NCBI RefSeq assembly: GCF_052076105.1
Contig: NZ_CP197245.1
Span: 5,270,001-5,334,000 of the forward strand
Length of the DNA stretch: 64,000 nt
Direction of reading: 5' to 3'
Source: Tardiphaga sp052076105
GTDB lineage: Bacteria > Pseudomonadota > Alphaproteobacteria > Rhizobiales > Xanthobacteraceae
Each line of letters opens with the position of its first letter. Positions within the stretch are counted from its first letter, which is position 1. Below the pieces are notes generated by a model that did no database searches, was not told where the DNA came from, and worked only from the letters and a program-made list of their open reading frames with translations. Made by a program: the position numbers and the translations under genes. This document shows, piece by piece, positions 1-8,523 of this stretch.

Positions 1-168
1 GCCGCCCATCGGGTTGTTATTGAAAATGGCAACACCGAGAAAGCCGAGCAGCAGCAAGGCGAAGATCGTGGCAAGCGCCTGCGTTCCGGAAAAAGGAAGC
101 CGGAACTGACGCTTACGCTTCGATTTCTGTCCAAGCGGGGCGCTTAGATCGTCCGCCGACACTGCCAT
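1..168 (-). CDS. N-terminal fragment, probable divergent polysaccharide deacetylase (partial)
   Basis: The first 56 codons of a minus-strand gene lie here; the gene runs off the window edge. The visible protein opens MAVSADDLSAPLGQ, has a basic stretch (KSKRKRQFR), then one hydrophobic membrane segment (about residues 30-48) followed by NNNPMGG. This is the shape of an inner-membrane anchor with a periplasmic domain to follow. No catalytic part is visible. The function is inferred from neighbourhood: in many Rhizobiales the gene after ctpA encodes a divergent polysaccharide deacetylase (YibQ-like), often followed by rppH. The start is the ATG at 168, just after the ctpA terminator. Confidence 0.55.
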   Translation of the reverse strand, partial: MAVSADDLSAPLGQKSKRKRQFRLPFSGTQALATIFALLLLGFLGVAIFNNNPMGG

Positions 169-260
169 GGATCCCCCGAATCACCCGACCGGACAATAAC
201 ACGCCCGGTCATGGCCACGGCAGCCGGAAGGGCATCGGATCCCTTTGAGAGGATTCCAAC

Positions 261-285
261 AAAAAGGGCGGCCCGAAGGCCGCCC
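261..285 (-). terminator. Intrinsic terminator after ctpA
   Basis: A perfect 8-bp stem (GGGCGGCC at 266-273, GGCCGCCC at 278-285) closes a four-base loop that reads TTCG on the minus strand. It is followed on that strand by five T residues (261-265). It lies 30 bases past the ctpA stop and before the next minus-strand start at 168, so it should end or attenuate the ctpA transcript. Confidence 0.85.
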
Positions 286-314
286 GTTCCGCAGAATTGA
301 TGCGTACTCGCCGA

Positions 315-1691
315 TCAGTTCGGCTTGGCGGCCGGCTTATCGTCTGCCGGCTTGTCCGCAGCAGCAGCGGCTCCCGGCGGCGGCGTGATGATTGCGTTCG
401 ACGTCACCTTGATGCCATGAAGCAAATCAGCAGCGGCCTTCAGCGCCTTGTCATTCTTGGCATCCGGCGGCACGTAGGACTGCGAACCGGTCTTCTCGTC
501 GCCATCGTTCTTGAGATGGCCACGGAGCGAAGCCTCGCCCTTGATGTCGCGGGACTTCAACTCGTCCGGCACGTCCTGCACGATCTCGATGTCCGGAACG
601 ATGCCCTTGGCCTGGATCGACTTGCCCGACGGCGTGAAGTAACGCGCGGTGGTCAGACGCAGCGCACCGTTGCCGGAGCCCAGCGGGATGATGGTCTGCA
701 CCGAGCCCTTGCCGAACGAGCGCGTACCGATGGTGGTCGCACGCTTGTGATCCTGCAGCGCGCCGGCAACGATTTCCGATGCCGAAGCCGAACCGCCATT
801 GATCAGCACGACCACCGGCTTGCCCTTGGTCAGATCGCCAGCATGCGCTGTGCGACGCTGGGTTTCCTCAGCGTTACGACCACGGGTCGAGACGATCTCG
901 CCGCGCTCGAGGAACGCGTCGGAAACGGTGACGGCTTCTTCGAGCAGACCGCCCGGATTGTTGCGGAGGTCGATGATGTAACCCTTGATCTTGTCAGCAC
1001 CGATCGCCGCGGTCTGTGCCGCGATCTCGCGCTTCAGACCTTCGGTGGTCTGCTCGTTGAAGGTGGTGATGCGGATGTAAGCAATATCGTCGCTTTCAAC
1101 GCGGGCGCGCACCGAACGGACGCGGATGTTGTCACGCACGAGGGTGACATCAAGCGGATTGTCCTGGCCCTTGCGGATGATCTTCAGCTTGATCTTGGTA
1201 TTGACCGGACCGCGCATCTTCTCGACGGCCTGGTTCAAAGTGAGACCCTGCACCGCTTCCTCGTCGAGGCTGGTGATGATGTCGTTGGCCATGATGCCGG
1301 CCTTCGATGCCGGGGTATCGTCGATCGGCGACACCACCTTGATCAGGCCGTCTTCCATGGTGACTTCGATGCCGAGGCCGCCGAACTCACCGCGAGTCTG
1401 CACCTGCATGTCGCGGAAGCTCTTGGCGTCCATGTAACTGGAATGAGGATCGAGGCCCGTGAGCATGCCGGAGATCGCGGATTCGACCAGTTTGCTATCA
1501 TCGGGCTTCTCGACGTAGTCGCTGCGGACGCGCTCGAACACGTCACCGAACAGGTTCAGCTGACGATAGGTATCGGACGTCGCGGCGCGGGCGCTCGTGC
1601 CCATGAACACGGCGCGTGGCTGAGTCACGAAGAGCGTCAAGGCGGCGCCAGTGGCAGCACTCAGCAGAATTATGGAAGTCTTGCGCATCAT
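315..1691 (-). CDS. ctpA: Carboxy-terminal processing protease, S41 family
   Basis: A 458-residue periplasmic serine protease of the CtpA/Prc type that cuts proteins near their C-termini and, in related bacteria, turns over cell-wall hydrolases and their activators. A signal-anchor spans about residues 5-25. A PDZ domain follows (GGLGIEV to about residue 180), then the S41 catalytic domain with the nucleophile Ser in NGGSASASEIV and the general-base Lys in FGKGSVQ. The tail is Lys/Asp/Pro/Ala-rich and probably disordered. Its start overlaps the stop of the upstream EnvC-like gene by 4 bases, so the two are translationally coupled. That fits a hydrolase activator and a processing protease working together at the envelope. 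Confidence 0.93.
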   Translation of the reverse strand: MMRKTSIILLSAATGAALTLFVTQPRAVFMGTSARAATSDTYRQLNLFGDVFERVRSDYVEKPDDSKLVESAISGMLTGLDPHSSYMDAKSFRDMQVQTRGEFGGLGIEVTMEDGLIKVVSPIDDTPASKAGIMANDIITSLDEEAVQGLTLNQAVEKMRGPVNTKIKLKIIRKGQDNPLDVTLVRDNIRVRSVRARVESDDIAYIRITTFNEQTTEGLKREIAAQTAAIGADKIKGYIIDLRNNPGGLLEEAVTVSDAFLERGEIVSTRGRNAEETQRRTAHAGDLTKGKPVVVLINGGSASASEIVAGALQDHKRATTIGTRSFGKGSVQTIIPLGSGNGALRLTTARYFTPSGKSIQAKGIVPDIEIVQDVPDELKSRDIKGEASLRGHLKNDGDEKTGSQSYVPPDAKNDKALKAAADLLHGIKVTSNAIITPPPGAAAAADKPADDKPAAKPN

Positions 1692-3082
1692 CCGCGAACC
1701 TTTTCGCCTTCGTTAGCGGCCCACCATGGGCCTGGATCAATGGGAGTCCCGTCCTTACGGAACTCGATATAAAGCACAGGCTGGCTGGCATTGGCCGCAA
1801 GGACGGATGCTACCCGGGATGTTGACCCCATGACAGCGATCGGTTCCCCGGTAAGGACGAACTGACCAATGTTCACCGAAATACGCTCCATCCCGGCGAT
1901 CAAGACATGATACCCGCCCCCAGCGTTGAGGATCAAGAGTTGTCCATAGCTACGGAACGGACCGGAATAAACAACCCAGCCGTCACACGGTGTTGTGACC
2001 TGCGCACCGGCCCGTGCGGCCAGTGAAATGCCTTTTTCGACGCCGCCGACGCCATCGGAACCGCCGAAATTGCGAATTTTAACCCCGTTGATCGGAAGTG
2101 CGAGCATACCTTTCGCCGAGACAAAGGCGATCGCCGGACTGAGCCGGCCGGGGTCCTTGAAGGCGCCGATATTCGGCTTGCCATTGCTGAGCGCCGCCGG
2201 CGTTCCTTGCAGACTGGCGGCAGCGGCTGCCTTCGCCGCGGCCTTGGAGTCCTGCTCCATTTTCGCGATCAGACCCTGCAGACTGTCGACCTGACGGGAC
2301 AGCGCCAATGCACGCGCGGCTTCCGCTTCCATGTCCTTTTCCGCAGCCGACTGCTGCTTCTGGCGTTCTTCGGTGAAGGACGCGAGGCGCGTCTGGTCTT
2401 CCTTGAGCTTGTCGCGATCGCTTGCAAGCTGATCGCGCTCCGTCGAGATCGCCTTGCGTAGATTCACGAGCTCGCTGAGATCAGCCACCAGCTTCTCGGC
2501 GCGCTCGCGCATGTCGGGTACGACGGAGCCAAGCAGCATCGCAGTACGCAGCGACTTCAAAGCATCCTCGGGGCGCACGAGCAAGGCAGGCGGCGCACGG
2601 CGGCCCGCGCGCTGCAAGGCCGACAGGACCTCGACGATCTCGCCACGGCGCGCTTCCAGAGTACCGCGAATCTGCTGCTCGCGCGCATCCAGCGGACGCA
2701 GCCGCGCTTCAGCGTCGTCGATGCGGCCTTCGATGCCGCGTACACGAGCTGCGATATCGATGAGCTGCTGATTGAGCTTGCCGCGATCCTGCCCGATCGC
2801 CGCGATATCGGCTTTCAGCTTTGTCTGCAGTTCTGCGGCGCTCTTCTGCTGCGCGCGGATCGCTTCGAGCTCCTGCTCGCGCTGGCGAATGATATCAGGC
2901 GATGGCGCATTTGCCTGTTGAACTGGCGCAGCGGTTTGCGCCCGGACCGAGGTCGTCATCAAACCTGCAACAGTGGCAGCTATAAGAGCTGCTGACAGTA
3001 CCATCATCGACAACGACGATACGCTCGACATCCCGCGGCGAACGGCGGCGTGTTCAAATGGAATGGCCCGCGGTGACAGCAT
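1688..3082 (-). CDS. EnvC-like murein hydrolase activator (degenerate M23/LytM)
   Basis: A protein of about 464 residues with an N-terminal signal (hydrophobic run ending SVRAQTA), a long coiled coil of heptad-like Glu/Lys/Leu/Arg (about residues 50-260), and a C-terminal LytM/M23 fold (GGSDGVGGVEKGISLAARAGAQV, later VLYIEFRKDGTPIDP). The zinc-binding His and Asp of active M23 peptidases are not at their usual places; for example LYIEF stands where LHFE is normal. This marks it as an EnvC-type activator of amidases rather than an enzyme. A GTG at 3127 gives a longer form; I chose the ATG at 3082, but the start is uncertain. It sits between rlmH and ctpA in a minus-strand operon. Confidence 0.85.
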   Translation of the reverse strand: MLSPRAIPFEHAAVRRGMSSVSSLSMMVLSAALIAATVAGLMTTSVRAQTAAPVQQANAPSPDIIRQREQELEAIRAQQKSAAELQTKLKADIAAIGQDRGKLNQQLIDIAARVRGIEGRIDDAEARLRPLDAREQQIRGTLEARRGEIVEVLSALQRAGRRAPPALLVRPEDALKSLRTAMLLGSVVPDMRERAEKLVADLSELVNLRKAISTERDQLASDRDKLKEDQTRLASFTEERQKQQSAAEKDMEAEAARALALSRQVDSLQGLIAKMEQDSKAAAKAAAAASLQGTPAALSNGKPNIGAFKDPGRLSPAIAFVSAKGMLALPINGVKIRNFGGSDGVGGVEKGISLAARAGAQVTTPCDGWVVYSGPFRSYGQLLILNAGGGYHVLIAGMERISVNIGQFVLTGEPIAVMGSTSRVASVLAANASQPVLYIEFRKDGTPIDPGPWWAANEGEKVRG

Positions 3083-3133
3083 CGTGGTTTCGACAGCGCC
3101 TTTTTCCAAACGCGTTAAGCTAAACACCGTGAG

Positions 3134-3616
3134 CTAAACGCGGTGATATGGGTGGCCAGCCAGAATTGTAGCGGCCCGGTAAATCTGTTCCAGAAGCATG
3201 ACGCGAACCATTTGATGCGGCCAGGTCGCCGAGCCGAATGCAATGCTCAGTTTGGCTTTGCGCCGCAATTCGGGCGAAAGTCCGTCCGCCCCGCCGATGA
3301 CAAAAACATAATGTGACACCGATTCGTCCCGTGCCTTGCCAAGATGGCGAGCAAAGCTCGCGCTATCAATGCTGCTGCCGCGCTCGTCCATGGTGACGAG
3401 GATGGCCTTATCGGGAATCAGGGCGGCAATCGCCGTGCCCTCCTCGGCCATCCGGGTGGCCGTATCACGGGCCCGGCTTTCCGGAATTTCATGAATCGTC
3501 AGGCTACGGAAACCGAGCTTGCGGCCGATATCGTCGAACCGCTCGCGATAGCGTTCGGCGAGTTCGCGTTCCGGCCCCTGCTTGAGCTTGCCGATGGAAA
3601 TCACGATGAGATGCAT
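3134..3616 (-). CDS. rlmH: 23S rRNA (pseudouridine1915-N3)-methyltransferase
   Basis: A 160-residue SPOUT-class methyltransferase, the usual RlmH length. It methylates N3 of pseudouridine 1915 in helix 69 of 23S rRNA on assembled 70S ribosomes. The family features are plain: MHLIVISIGKLK at the start, the knotted SAM site with FVIGGADGLS, then ATWPHQMVRVMLLEQIYRA and the terminal HPYHRV. It lies between rsfS and the EnvC-like gene, all on the minus strand. The rsfS-rlmH pairing is conserved in bacteria and links two late ribosome factors. Confidence 0.95.
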   Translation of the reverse strand: MHLIVISIGKLKQGPERELAERYRERFDDIGRKLGFRSLTIHEIPESRARDTATRMAEEGTAIAALIPDKAILVTMDERGSSIDSASFARHLGKARDESVSHYVFVIGGADGLSPELRRKAKLSIAFGSATWPHQMVRVMLLEQIYRAATILAGHPYHRV

Positions 3617-3676
3617 CGGCGCAGATTAGCATGCGCCGAGCCGTTTCCCATCGACCGAAGCAGCCATCCGGCTGGG

Positions 3677-4279
3677 TCAGACCGCCTTCAGGCTGATCCG
3701 CGAGTCGTCGGGTGTATTCTGCGTCCATAGACGTTCGATATTGTAGAATTCGCGCACCTCGGGACGGAACACGTGCAGGATCACCTCGCCGGTGTCGATC
3801 AGCACCCAATCGCAATTGGTCATGCCTTCGACATGCAGCTTCTTCTGCCCGGCTTCCTTGAGGCCTTTGGCAACATTCTCCGCGACCGCGCCGACATGGC
3901 GGTTCGACCGACCGGTGGTCACAACCAGGTAGTCGGAGAATGCCGACTTGCCGCGCAGGTCGATGGTCACCGTTTCCTCCGCCTTCATGTCTTCGAGGCG
4001 GGCGAGAACGAGATTGAGCGTTTCGGTCGCGCTGTCACGCACCGCTGCCACCGCAGCTGATTTCTTCGCCGCCTTGGACGAGGCATTGGGCGAGGCAACC
4101 TTCTTCGGAATGACAGCCTTCGGTGCGGCTTTTGCGGCAGCAGGTGTCTTGGCTGGAGCCTTCGGCTTTGCGGCTTTGGTTGCGGTCGCCTTTTCAGACG
4201 CGGCAGCCTTCTTTACCGAAGCGGGCTTCTTAGGTGAGGCAACCTTGGACGAGGCTTTCTTGGCGCCTGTCTTGGACAA
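3677..4279 (-). CDS. rsfS: Ribosomal silencing factor RsfS with Lys/Ala-rich N-terminal tail
   Basis: The last 110 residues or so are a normal RsfS (Iojap/DUF143) domain: LEDMKAEETVTIDLRG, SDYLVVTTGRSNRHV, CDWVLIDTGEVILHVF and REFYNIERLW. RsfS binds L14 on the 50S subunit and blocks joining with 30S when nutrients run low. About 80 residues precede the domain, made almost wholly of Lys, Ala, Pro, Ser and Thr. The start used is a TTG at 4279; no ATG lies in this frame across the tail. A GGA-containing ribosome-binding candidate lies about 22 bases upstream, so the exact start is unsure. nadD is upstream and rlmH downstream. Confidence 0.9.
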   Translation of the reverse strand: MSKTGAKKASSKVASPKKPASVKKAAASEKATATKAAKPKAPAKTPAAAKAAPKAVIPKKVASPNASSKAAKKSAAVAAVRDSATETLNLVLARLEDMKAEETVTIDLRGKSAFSDYLVVTTGRSNRHVGAVAENVAKGLKEAGQKKLHVEGMTNCDWVLIDTGEVILHVFRPEVREFYNIERLWTQNTPDDSRISLKAV

Positions 4280-4423
4280 TACAGAAGTGGCCAGAGGACC
4301 ATTCCTTTCACTGTATTGGGACGCCGAATCCGACGCCCGGTGAGATCAAGTATGCATGTGGGAATGCCGGATTCAATATTCCAGCGCCCGCCCTATAACA
4401 CTTATCGGGCGAGTGTTGTGGAA

Positions 4424-5077
4424 TTACGTCTTCCAGCTGCCATCCGGGTTCCGCAGCCGGGTGGAAGACAGATTCAGCTTCAAACCGGTCAGAAATACCC
4501 ATGCCGGGGGCTTCAGGTCGGCCAATGACCCAGCGTCCTGCTCCGGTATCCGGTAACGGCCAAGGGCTTGGGCGGCGGTCGACGCCAATCCCTGAAAGCT
4601 TTGCGGTGGCCGGTCGATGACCGCAAAGGGCACTTCCCCGGCAATGACCTGCCAGCTCTCCCAGCGGTGAAACTGGGCGAGATTGTCGGCACCCATGATC
4701 CAGACAAATCGTGCTTGCGAACATCGACGTCGGAGGTAGCTGATGGTGTCGACAGTATAGCGCGTACCGATGACACTCTCGAGACAGGTGATATCGATGC
4801 GCGGGTGATCGGCCATCGCTTCCGCAGCGGCCGCCCGCCCGGCGAGATCGTGCAGATTGCGTTGATCCTTGAGCGGATTGCCCGGCGACACCAACCACCA
4901 GATGCGATCAAGCTGCAGCCGCTTCATTGCGAACAGGCTGATGGCCCGATGCGCGGCATGCGGCGGATTGAACGATCCGCCGAGCAGGCCGATCCGCATG
5001 CCGGGACTATGTGGCGGTATGCCCTGCGCCGGCGGGACTGAATGCGACTCCAATTCAGTCTCCACGCGCCCACGCAC
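4424..5077 (-). CDS. nadD: Nicotinate-nucleotide adenylyltransferase
   Basis: This enzyme adenylates nicotinate mononucleotide to deamido-NAD in NAD biosynthesis. The nucleotidyltransferase signature GGSFNPPHAAH is at about residues 34-44, with SPGNPLKD, the central VWIMGADNLAQFHRW, and the C-terminal LSSTRLR motif that closes the ATP site. The start shown is a GTG at 5077, only 6 bases after the proA stop. The domain proper begins at an internal ATG (MRIGLLGG, 4999), so the first 26 residues may be untranslated. It is probably co-transcribed with proA and rsfS. Confidence 0.93.
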   Translation of the reverse strand: MRGRVETELESHSVPPAQGIPPHSPGMRIGLLGGSFNPPHAAHRAISLFAMKRLQLDRIWWLVSPGNPLKDQRNLHDLAGRAAAAEAMADHPRIDITCLESVIGTRYTVDTISYLRRRCSQARFVWIMGADNLAQFHRWESWQVIAGEVPFAVIDRPPQSFQGLASTAAQALGRYRIPEQDAGSLADLKPPAWVFLTGLKLNLSSTRLRNPDGSWKT

Positions 5078-5083
5078 ACATCA

Positions 5084-6376
5084 TCACGGCCGGGTCTGTC
5101 CGGTGCCGTGAATGCGATATTTGAAACTGGTGAGCTGCTCGGCGCCGACCGGACCGCGTGCATGGAATTTGCCGGTCGCAATTCCGATTTCCGCGCCGAA
5201 GCCGAACTCGCCGCCGTCGGCGAACTGCGTCGATGCATTATGCAGCACGATCGCCGAATCCACTTCGTTGAGAAACTTCGTGGCCACCGCAGCGTCCTCG
5301 GTCACGATCGCATCGGTGTGATGCGATCCGTGATCGCGGATATGCGCGAGCGCGTCGTCCACACCATCAACGATCCTGGCCGAGATGATTGCGTCTTCGT
5401 ATTCGGTGTCCCAATCCTCGGCGGTTGCAGGCTTTACGCGTGCATCGGCCTGCTGCACGGCGGCGTCGCCGCGCACCTCGCAACCGGCATCGATCAGCAT
5501 TTCCACGAGCGGCTTCAGATGCGTGCCCGCGGCTGCGTGGTCAATCAGCAACGTTTCCGTCGCGCCGCAGACACCGGGACGGCGCATCTTCGCATTCAGC
5601 ACGATCGACTTCGCCATATCGAGCTTTGCAGCACGATCGATATAGGTGTGATTGACGCCTTCGAGATGTGCGAATACCGGCACGCGCGCTTCGGCCTCGA
5701 CGCGCGCAACCAGGCTCTTGCCGCCGCGCGGGACGATCACGTCGACACCGCCGTTCAGGCCAGTCAACAGCAAGCCCACCGCCGCACGATCGCGCGTCGG
5801 CACCAGCGTGATCGCGGCTTCCGGCAGACCGGCTTCGCGCAGGCCCTGCACCAAACATTCGTGAATCGCGCGGCAGGACCGGAAACTGTCCGAACCGCCG
5901 CGCAGGATCACCGCATTACCCGACTTCAGGCACAACACGCCGGCATCCGCCGCGACATTCGGACGACTTTCGAAGATCACCGCAACGACGCCGAGCGGCA
6001 CACGCACACGCTCGATGGTCATGCCATTCGGCCGCTGCCAGCTTTCGGTGACGGCGCCCACGGGATCAGCGATGTCGTGAATGACGCGGATGCCGTCGGC
6101 CATCGCATGCACGCGCGCCTCGGTCAGGGTCAGCCGGTCGATAAAAGCCGACGTCGCGCCATTGGCGCGCACCTCAGCGACGTCCTCTGCATTAGCCGCC
6201 AGGATCGCCGGCGCACCGGCGCGGATCGCGCGCTCCATCGCCGCAAGTGCCCGGTTCTTCTGTTCCGTTGGGGCCACCGCCAACGCACGCGCAGCCGCAC
6301 GGGCGCTCCGGGCGAGGTCGTTCATCAGGACAGGCAAATCGGCCGATCCGTCGATGGCTTTTAACGAGGCGGTCAT
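5084..6376 (-). CDS. proA: Glutamate-5-semialdehyde dehydrogenase (gamma-glutamyl phosphate reductase)
   Basis: A 430-residue cytosolic enzyme of proline synthesis that reduces gamma-glutamyl phosphate to glutamate semialdehyde with NADPH. The catalytic Cys lies in RRPGVCGATETLL, and FESRPNVAADAG, LRGGSDSF and GEFGFGAEIGIATGK are all typical. In related genomes proB (glutamate kinase) usually lies directly upstream. Here the upstream neighbour is a LysR gene of an accessory cluster, so the proB-proA link appears broken at about 6377-6452. It begins the downstream run proA-nadD-rsfS-rlmH. Confidence 0.96.
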   Translation of the reverse strand: MTASLKAIDGSADLPVLMNDLARSARAAARALAVAPTEQKNRALAAMERAIRAGAPAILAANAEDVAEVRANGATSAFIDRLTLTEARVHAMADGIRVIHDIADPVGAVTESWQRPNGMTIERVRVPLGVVAVIFESRPNVAADAGVLCLKSGNAVILRGGSDSFRSCRAIHECLVQGLREAGLPEAAITLVPTRDRAAVGLLLTGLNGGVDVIVPRGGKSLVARVEAEARVPVFAHLEGVNHTYIDRAAKLDMAKSIVLNAKMRRPGVCGATETLLIDHAAAGTHLKPLVEMLIDAGCEVRGDAAVQQADARVKPATAEDWDTEYEDAIISARIVDGVDDALAHIRDHGSHHTDAIVTEDAAVATKFLNEVDSAIVLHNASTQFADGGEFGFGAEIGIATGKFHARGPVGAEQLTSFKYRIHGTGQTRP

Positions 6377-6452
6377 AAGGAGCTCAAATTAGCGAAATGG
6401 GACTATCCATCCCAAAATAGGGACTCGCGAGAGCAAGGTCAAAGCGTGTTCG

Positions 6453-7373
6453 CTACCATCCGGCGGCAGTGCGCTCGCGGATCGACTGAGCCACGAGCTG
6501 GATGCCGCGGTAAAGTGCACGCCCGGCCGGCGACAGGTCACGCCCCACACGCCGGATCAGATAGAGATCGCGCTCGATGACCGGATCGAGCAGCCTGCGG
6601 AAGGTCAGCACGGGGTGGTCCGTCGCCGGCAGTGCCAGGCCTGGCAATGGCGCAACGCCAACGCCGGCCTCGACCATCGCGAGTAGAGTTGCCGGGTGTT
6701 CGGCCTCATGCAGCGGGCTGCTGCGGCCGAGTTCCTGCAGGCCGCGTTCCATTTCCAGCCGGATGCCGGTGCCGGTGGCCATCGCGATCATGCCTGCAGC
6801 GACGCCGTCCATCCAGTTCACGGCGCTTTGCGACGCCAATTGATGATCCCGCCGCATCACCAGCGCAAAACGGTCGCTCAGCAGTTTTGTAGCATCGAGA
6901 TCGACATCTTCACCGGGCACATTGGCAATGCCGAGCTCGGCGTCGCCGCTGCGCAGTCCGGTAATGATCTGATGCCGTGACACTTCCTTGAGTGTCACGC
7001 TCACCATTGGATATTCGCGTTGAAAGTTCGCCAGCACCACCGGCATCAGGCGCAACGCCACCGACGGCACACAAGCCACCGTAACATGGCCGCGGCGATG
7101 CTCGCGCAGATCGCGTAAATCCTGGATTTGGTGATCGAGATCCGCCAGCAGACGCTGAATCCCCGGGAGGAATTCGACACCCACTTTGCTGAGCTGAACA
7201 CTGCGCGTCGTCCGGTCCAGTAGCCGGACCTGCAACGCATCCTCGAGCTGGCGAACGGCCTGGCTGAGAGCGGACTGGGAAACGCCAAGTTTCCGCGCGG
7301 CCCGGCTGAAGCTGCCAGCCTGAACCACCTCGACGAAGGCACGAAGTTGCCGGAGGTCGATATTCATTAGCAT
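6453..7373 (-). CDS. LysR-family transcriptional regulator of the rut/ABC cluster
   Basis: A regulator of about 306 residues with an N-terminal winged helix (LRQLRAFVEVVQAGSFSRAARKLGVSQSALSQAVRQLE) and a C-terminal ligand-binding domain (GHVTVACVPSVALRLMP, then GDAELGIANVP). I chose the ATG at 7373; a second ATG at 7367 is equally good, and the upstream stretch to 7427 has no coding character. It diverges from the importer/rutBCD operon, and the shared 136-bp gap holds a perfect GTTAAT-GAA-ATTAAC palindrome. By LysR convention it should control that operon. The inducer is unknown; a pyrimidine-breakdown intermediate is an inference. Confidence 0.9.
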   Translation of the reverse strand: MLMNIDLRQLRAFVEVVQAGSFSRAARKLGVSQSALSQAVRQLEDALQVRLLDRTTRSVQLSKVGVEFLPGIQRLLADLDHQIQDLRDLREHRRGHVTVACVPSVALRLMPVVLANFQREYPMVSVTLKEVSRHQIITGLRSGDAELGIANVPGEDVDLDATKLLSDRFALVMRRDHQLASQSAVNWMDGVAAGMIAMATGTGIRLEMERGLQELGRSSPLHEAEHPATLLAMVEAGVGVAPLPGLALPATDHPVLTFRRLLDPVIERDLYLIRRVGRDLSPAGRALYRGIQLVAQSIRERTAAGW

Positions 7374-7404
7374 TACAGATAAATATATCTGTTTTTCCCG
7401 ACTT

Positions 7405-7419
7405 GTTAATGAAATTAAC
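7405..7419. promoter_or_regulatory. LysR-type operator (T-N11-A palindrome)
   Basis: GTTAAT, spacer GAA, ATTAAC: a perfect 15-bp inverted repeat containing the T-N11-A pattern of LysR sites. It lies between the divergent LysR start (7373) and the ABC binding-protein start (7510), in a locally AT-rich stretch. Confidence 0.65.
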
Positions 7420-7509
7420 GGGTGCAAGAATTTTATGCGAAGAGACGCTGCGGCTAAAAACTATGCAGCGCACCATCTGACATCGGCAACGGCGGCGAGG
7501 GACAGAGGC

Positions 7510-8523
7510 ATGATCGACAGGCGCAACCTACTCAAATACTCGCTCATCGGCGCCGCAGTGGCCCCATTTGCTGGTCTGGGCGGACCGGCCTTTGCCGCAG
7601 GCCGCAAGGTGCTGGTGTCGGAAGCCATCCGGCTCGGCATGTATGCCTCGCTCTACGTTGCGACCGACAAAGGCCTGTTCGCCAAACATGGCCTCGACAC
7701 CGACCTGTCGACCGCAGGCGGCATCGCCCTGCCAGTACCAATCCTGCTGTCCGGCCGCGGTCAGATCGGTGTCACCAGCCCGGGCATGTCGGTCAACGCA
7801 ACGCGTGAAGGCGGCAAGATCAAGAACATCGCCAAGATCGTCGGCGGCGTGTCGATGTGGGGCATGACCCGCCCGGACACCAAGATCACCACGATCGACG
7901 ATCTGCGCGGCAAGACGATCGCGACACTGAAATTTCCCTCATCGACAATCCAGGTCCCGACCTATGCGATGAAGACGGTCGGCAAGTTCGATCCCAAGGA
8001 AGCCGGCGTCACTTTCCTGGAATTGCCTCCCGGCGCACAGGCCGCAGCCGTCAAGGACGGCCGTGCCGACATCGCCACCGCATTCGAATGGGACATCAGC
8101 ATCGGCGCTGAACAGTTCGGTCTCGTTCCCTCGCTGTCCTTTGCCGATCTGCTCGGGCCGTTGTGTTTCACCACCGCCATGGCCACCGAAGACGTGATCA
8201 CCTCCAACCCGGAGGCCGTGCAGGGATTCTGCAACGCCATCGCCGAAGCCCAGAAAATGATGCACCAGAACAATGCGGTCTTCACCGAGGTCGCAGAGAA
8301 GTACTTTCCGAAAGTCTCGCCCTCAGTGGTTGGAAACGCGACGAAAAACTTTTTTGGCAGCAAGACGGCGATCCCGAAAAACCCGACCATCTCTGCGGAC
8401 GAATGGGATCGCGCGATGTTGCTCGAACAGGGCGGCGGCGCTGTCTCTTCAACACTGCCCTACACACAGATGGTCGACAATCGTTTCGCCGAGAAAGCGA
8501 CCAAGGAATTCGGATTGGCCTAA
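7510..8523 (+). CDS. ABC transporter substrate-binding protein, NMT1/SsuA type
   Basis: A periplasmic binding protein of about 337 residues for an ABC importer. It opens MIDRRNLLKYSLIGAAVA, a twin-arginine-like signal with a cleavage region near AFAAG. The NMT1/SsuA-like fold shows in YVATDKGLFAKHGLD, GGIALPVPILLSGRGQIG and TIDDLRGKTIATLKFP. Relatives bind pyrimidine precursors, sulfonates, nitrate or riboflavin, so fold alone does not fix the ligand. The ATG at 7510 has AGAGG just upstream; the longer frame from 7435 lacks coding character. Its stop overlaps the rutB start (TAATG), so binding protein and RutB are translationally coupled. The permease and ATPase lie further along the same operon. 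Confidence 0.88.
   Translation: MIDRRNLLKYSLIGAAVAPFAGLGGPAFAAGRKVLVSEAIRLGMYASLYVATDKGLFAKHGLDTDLSTAGGIALPVPILLSGRGQIGVTSPGMSVNATREGGKIKNIAKIVGGVSMWGMTRPDTKITTIDDLRGKTIATLKFPSSTIQVPTYAMKTVGKFDPKEAGVTFLELPPGAQAAAVKDGRADIATAFEWDISIGAEQFGLVPSLSFADLLGPLCFTTAMATEDVITSNPEAVQGFCNAIAEAQKMMHQNNAVFTEVAEKYFPKVSPSVVGNATKNFFGSKTAIPKNPTISADEWDRAMLLEQGGGAVSSTLPYTQMVDNRFAEKATKEFGLA

Noticed and set aside
5042..6364. Long open frame of 440 codons on the plus strand opposite proA
   Set aside because: It is antisense to an intact proA, and its translation is His/Arg/Gln-rich with no family motif. It is a typical high-GC shadow frame.
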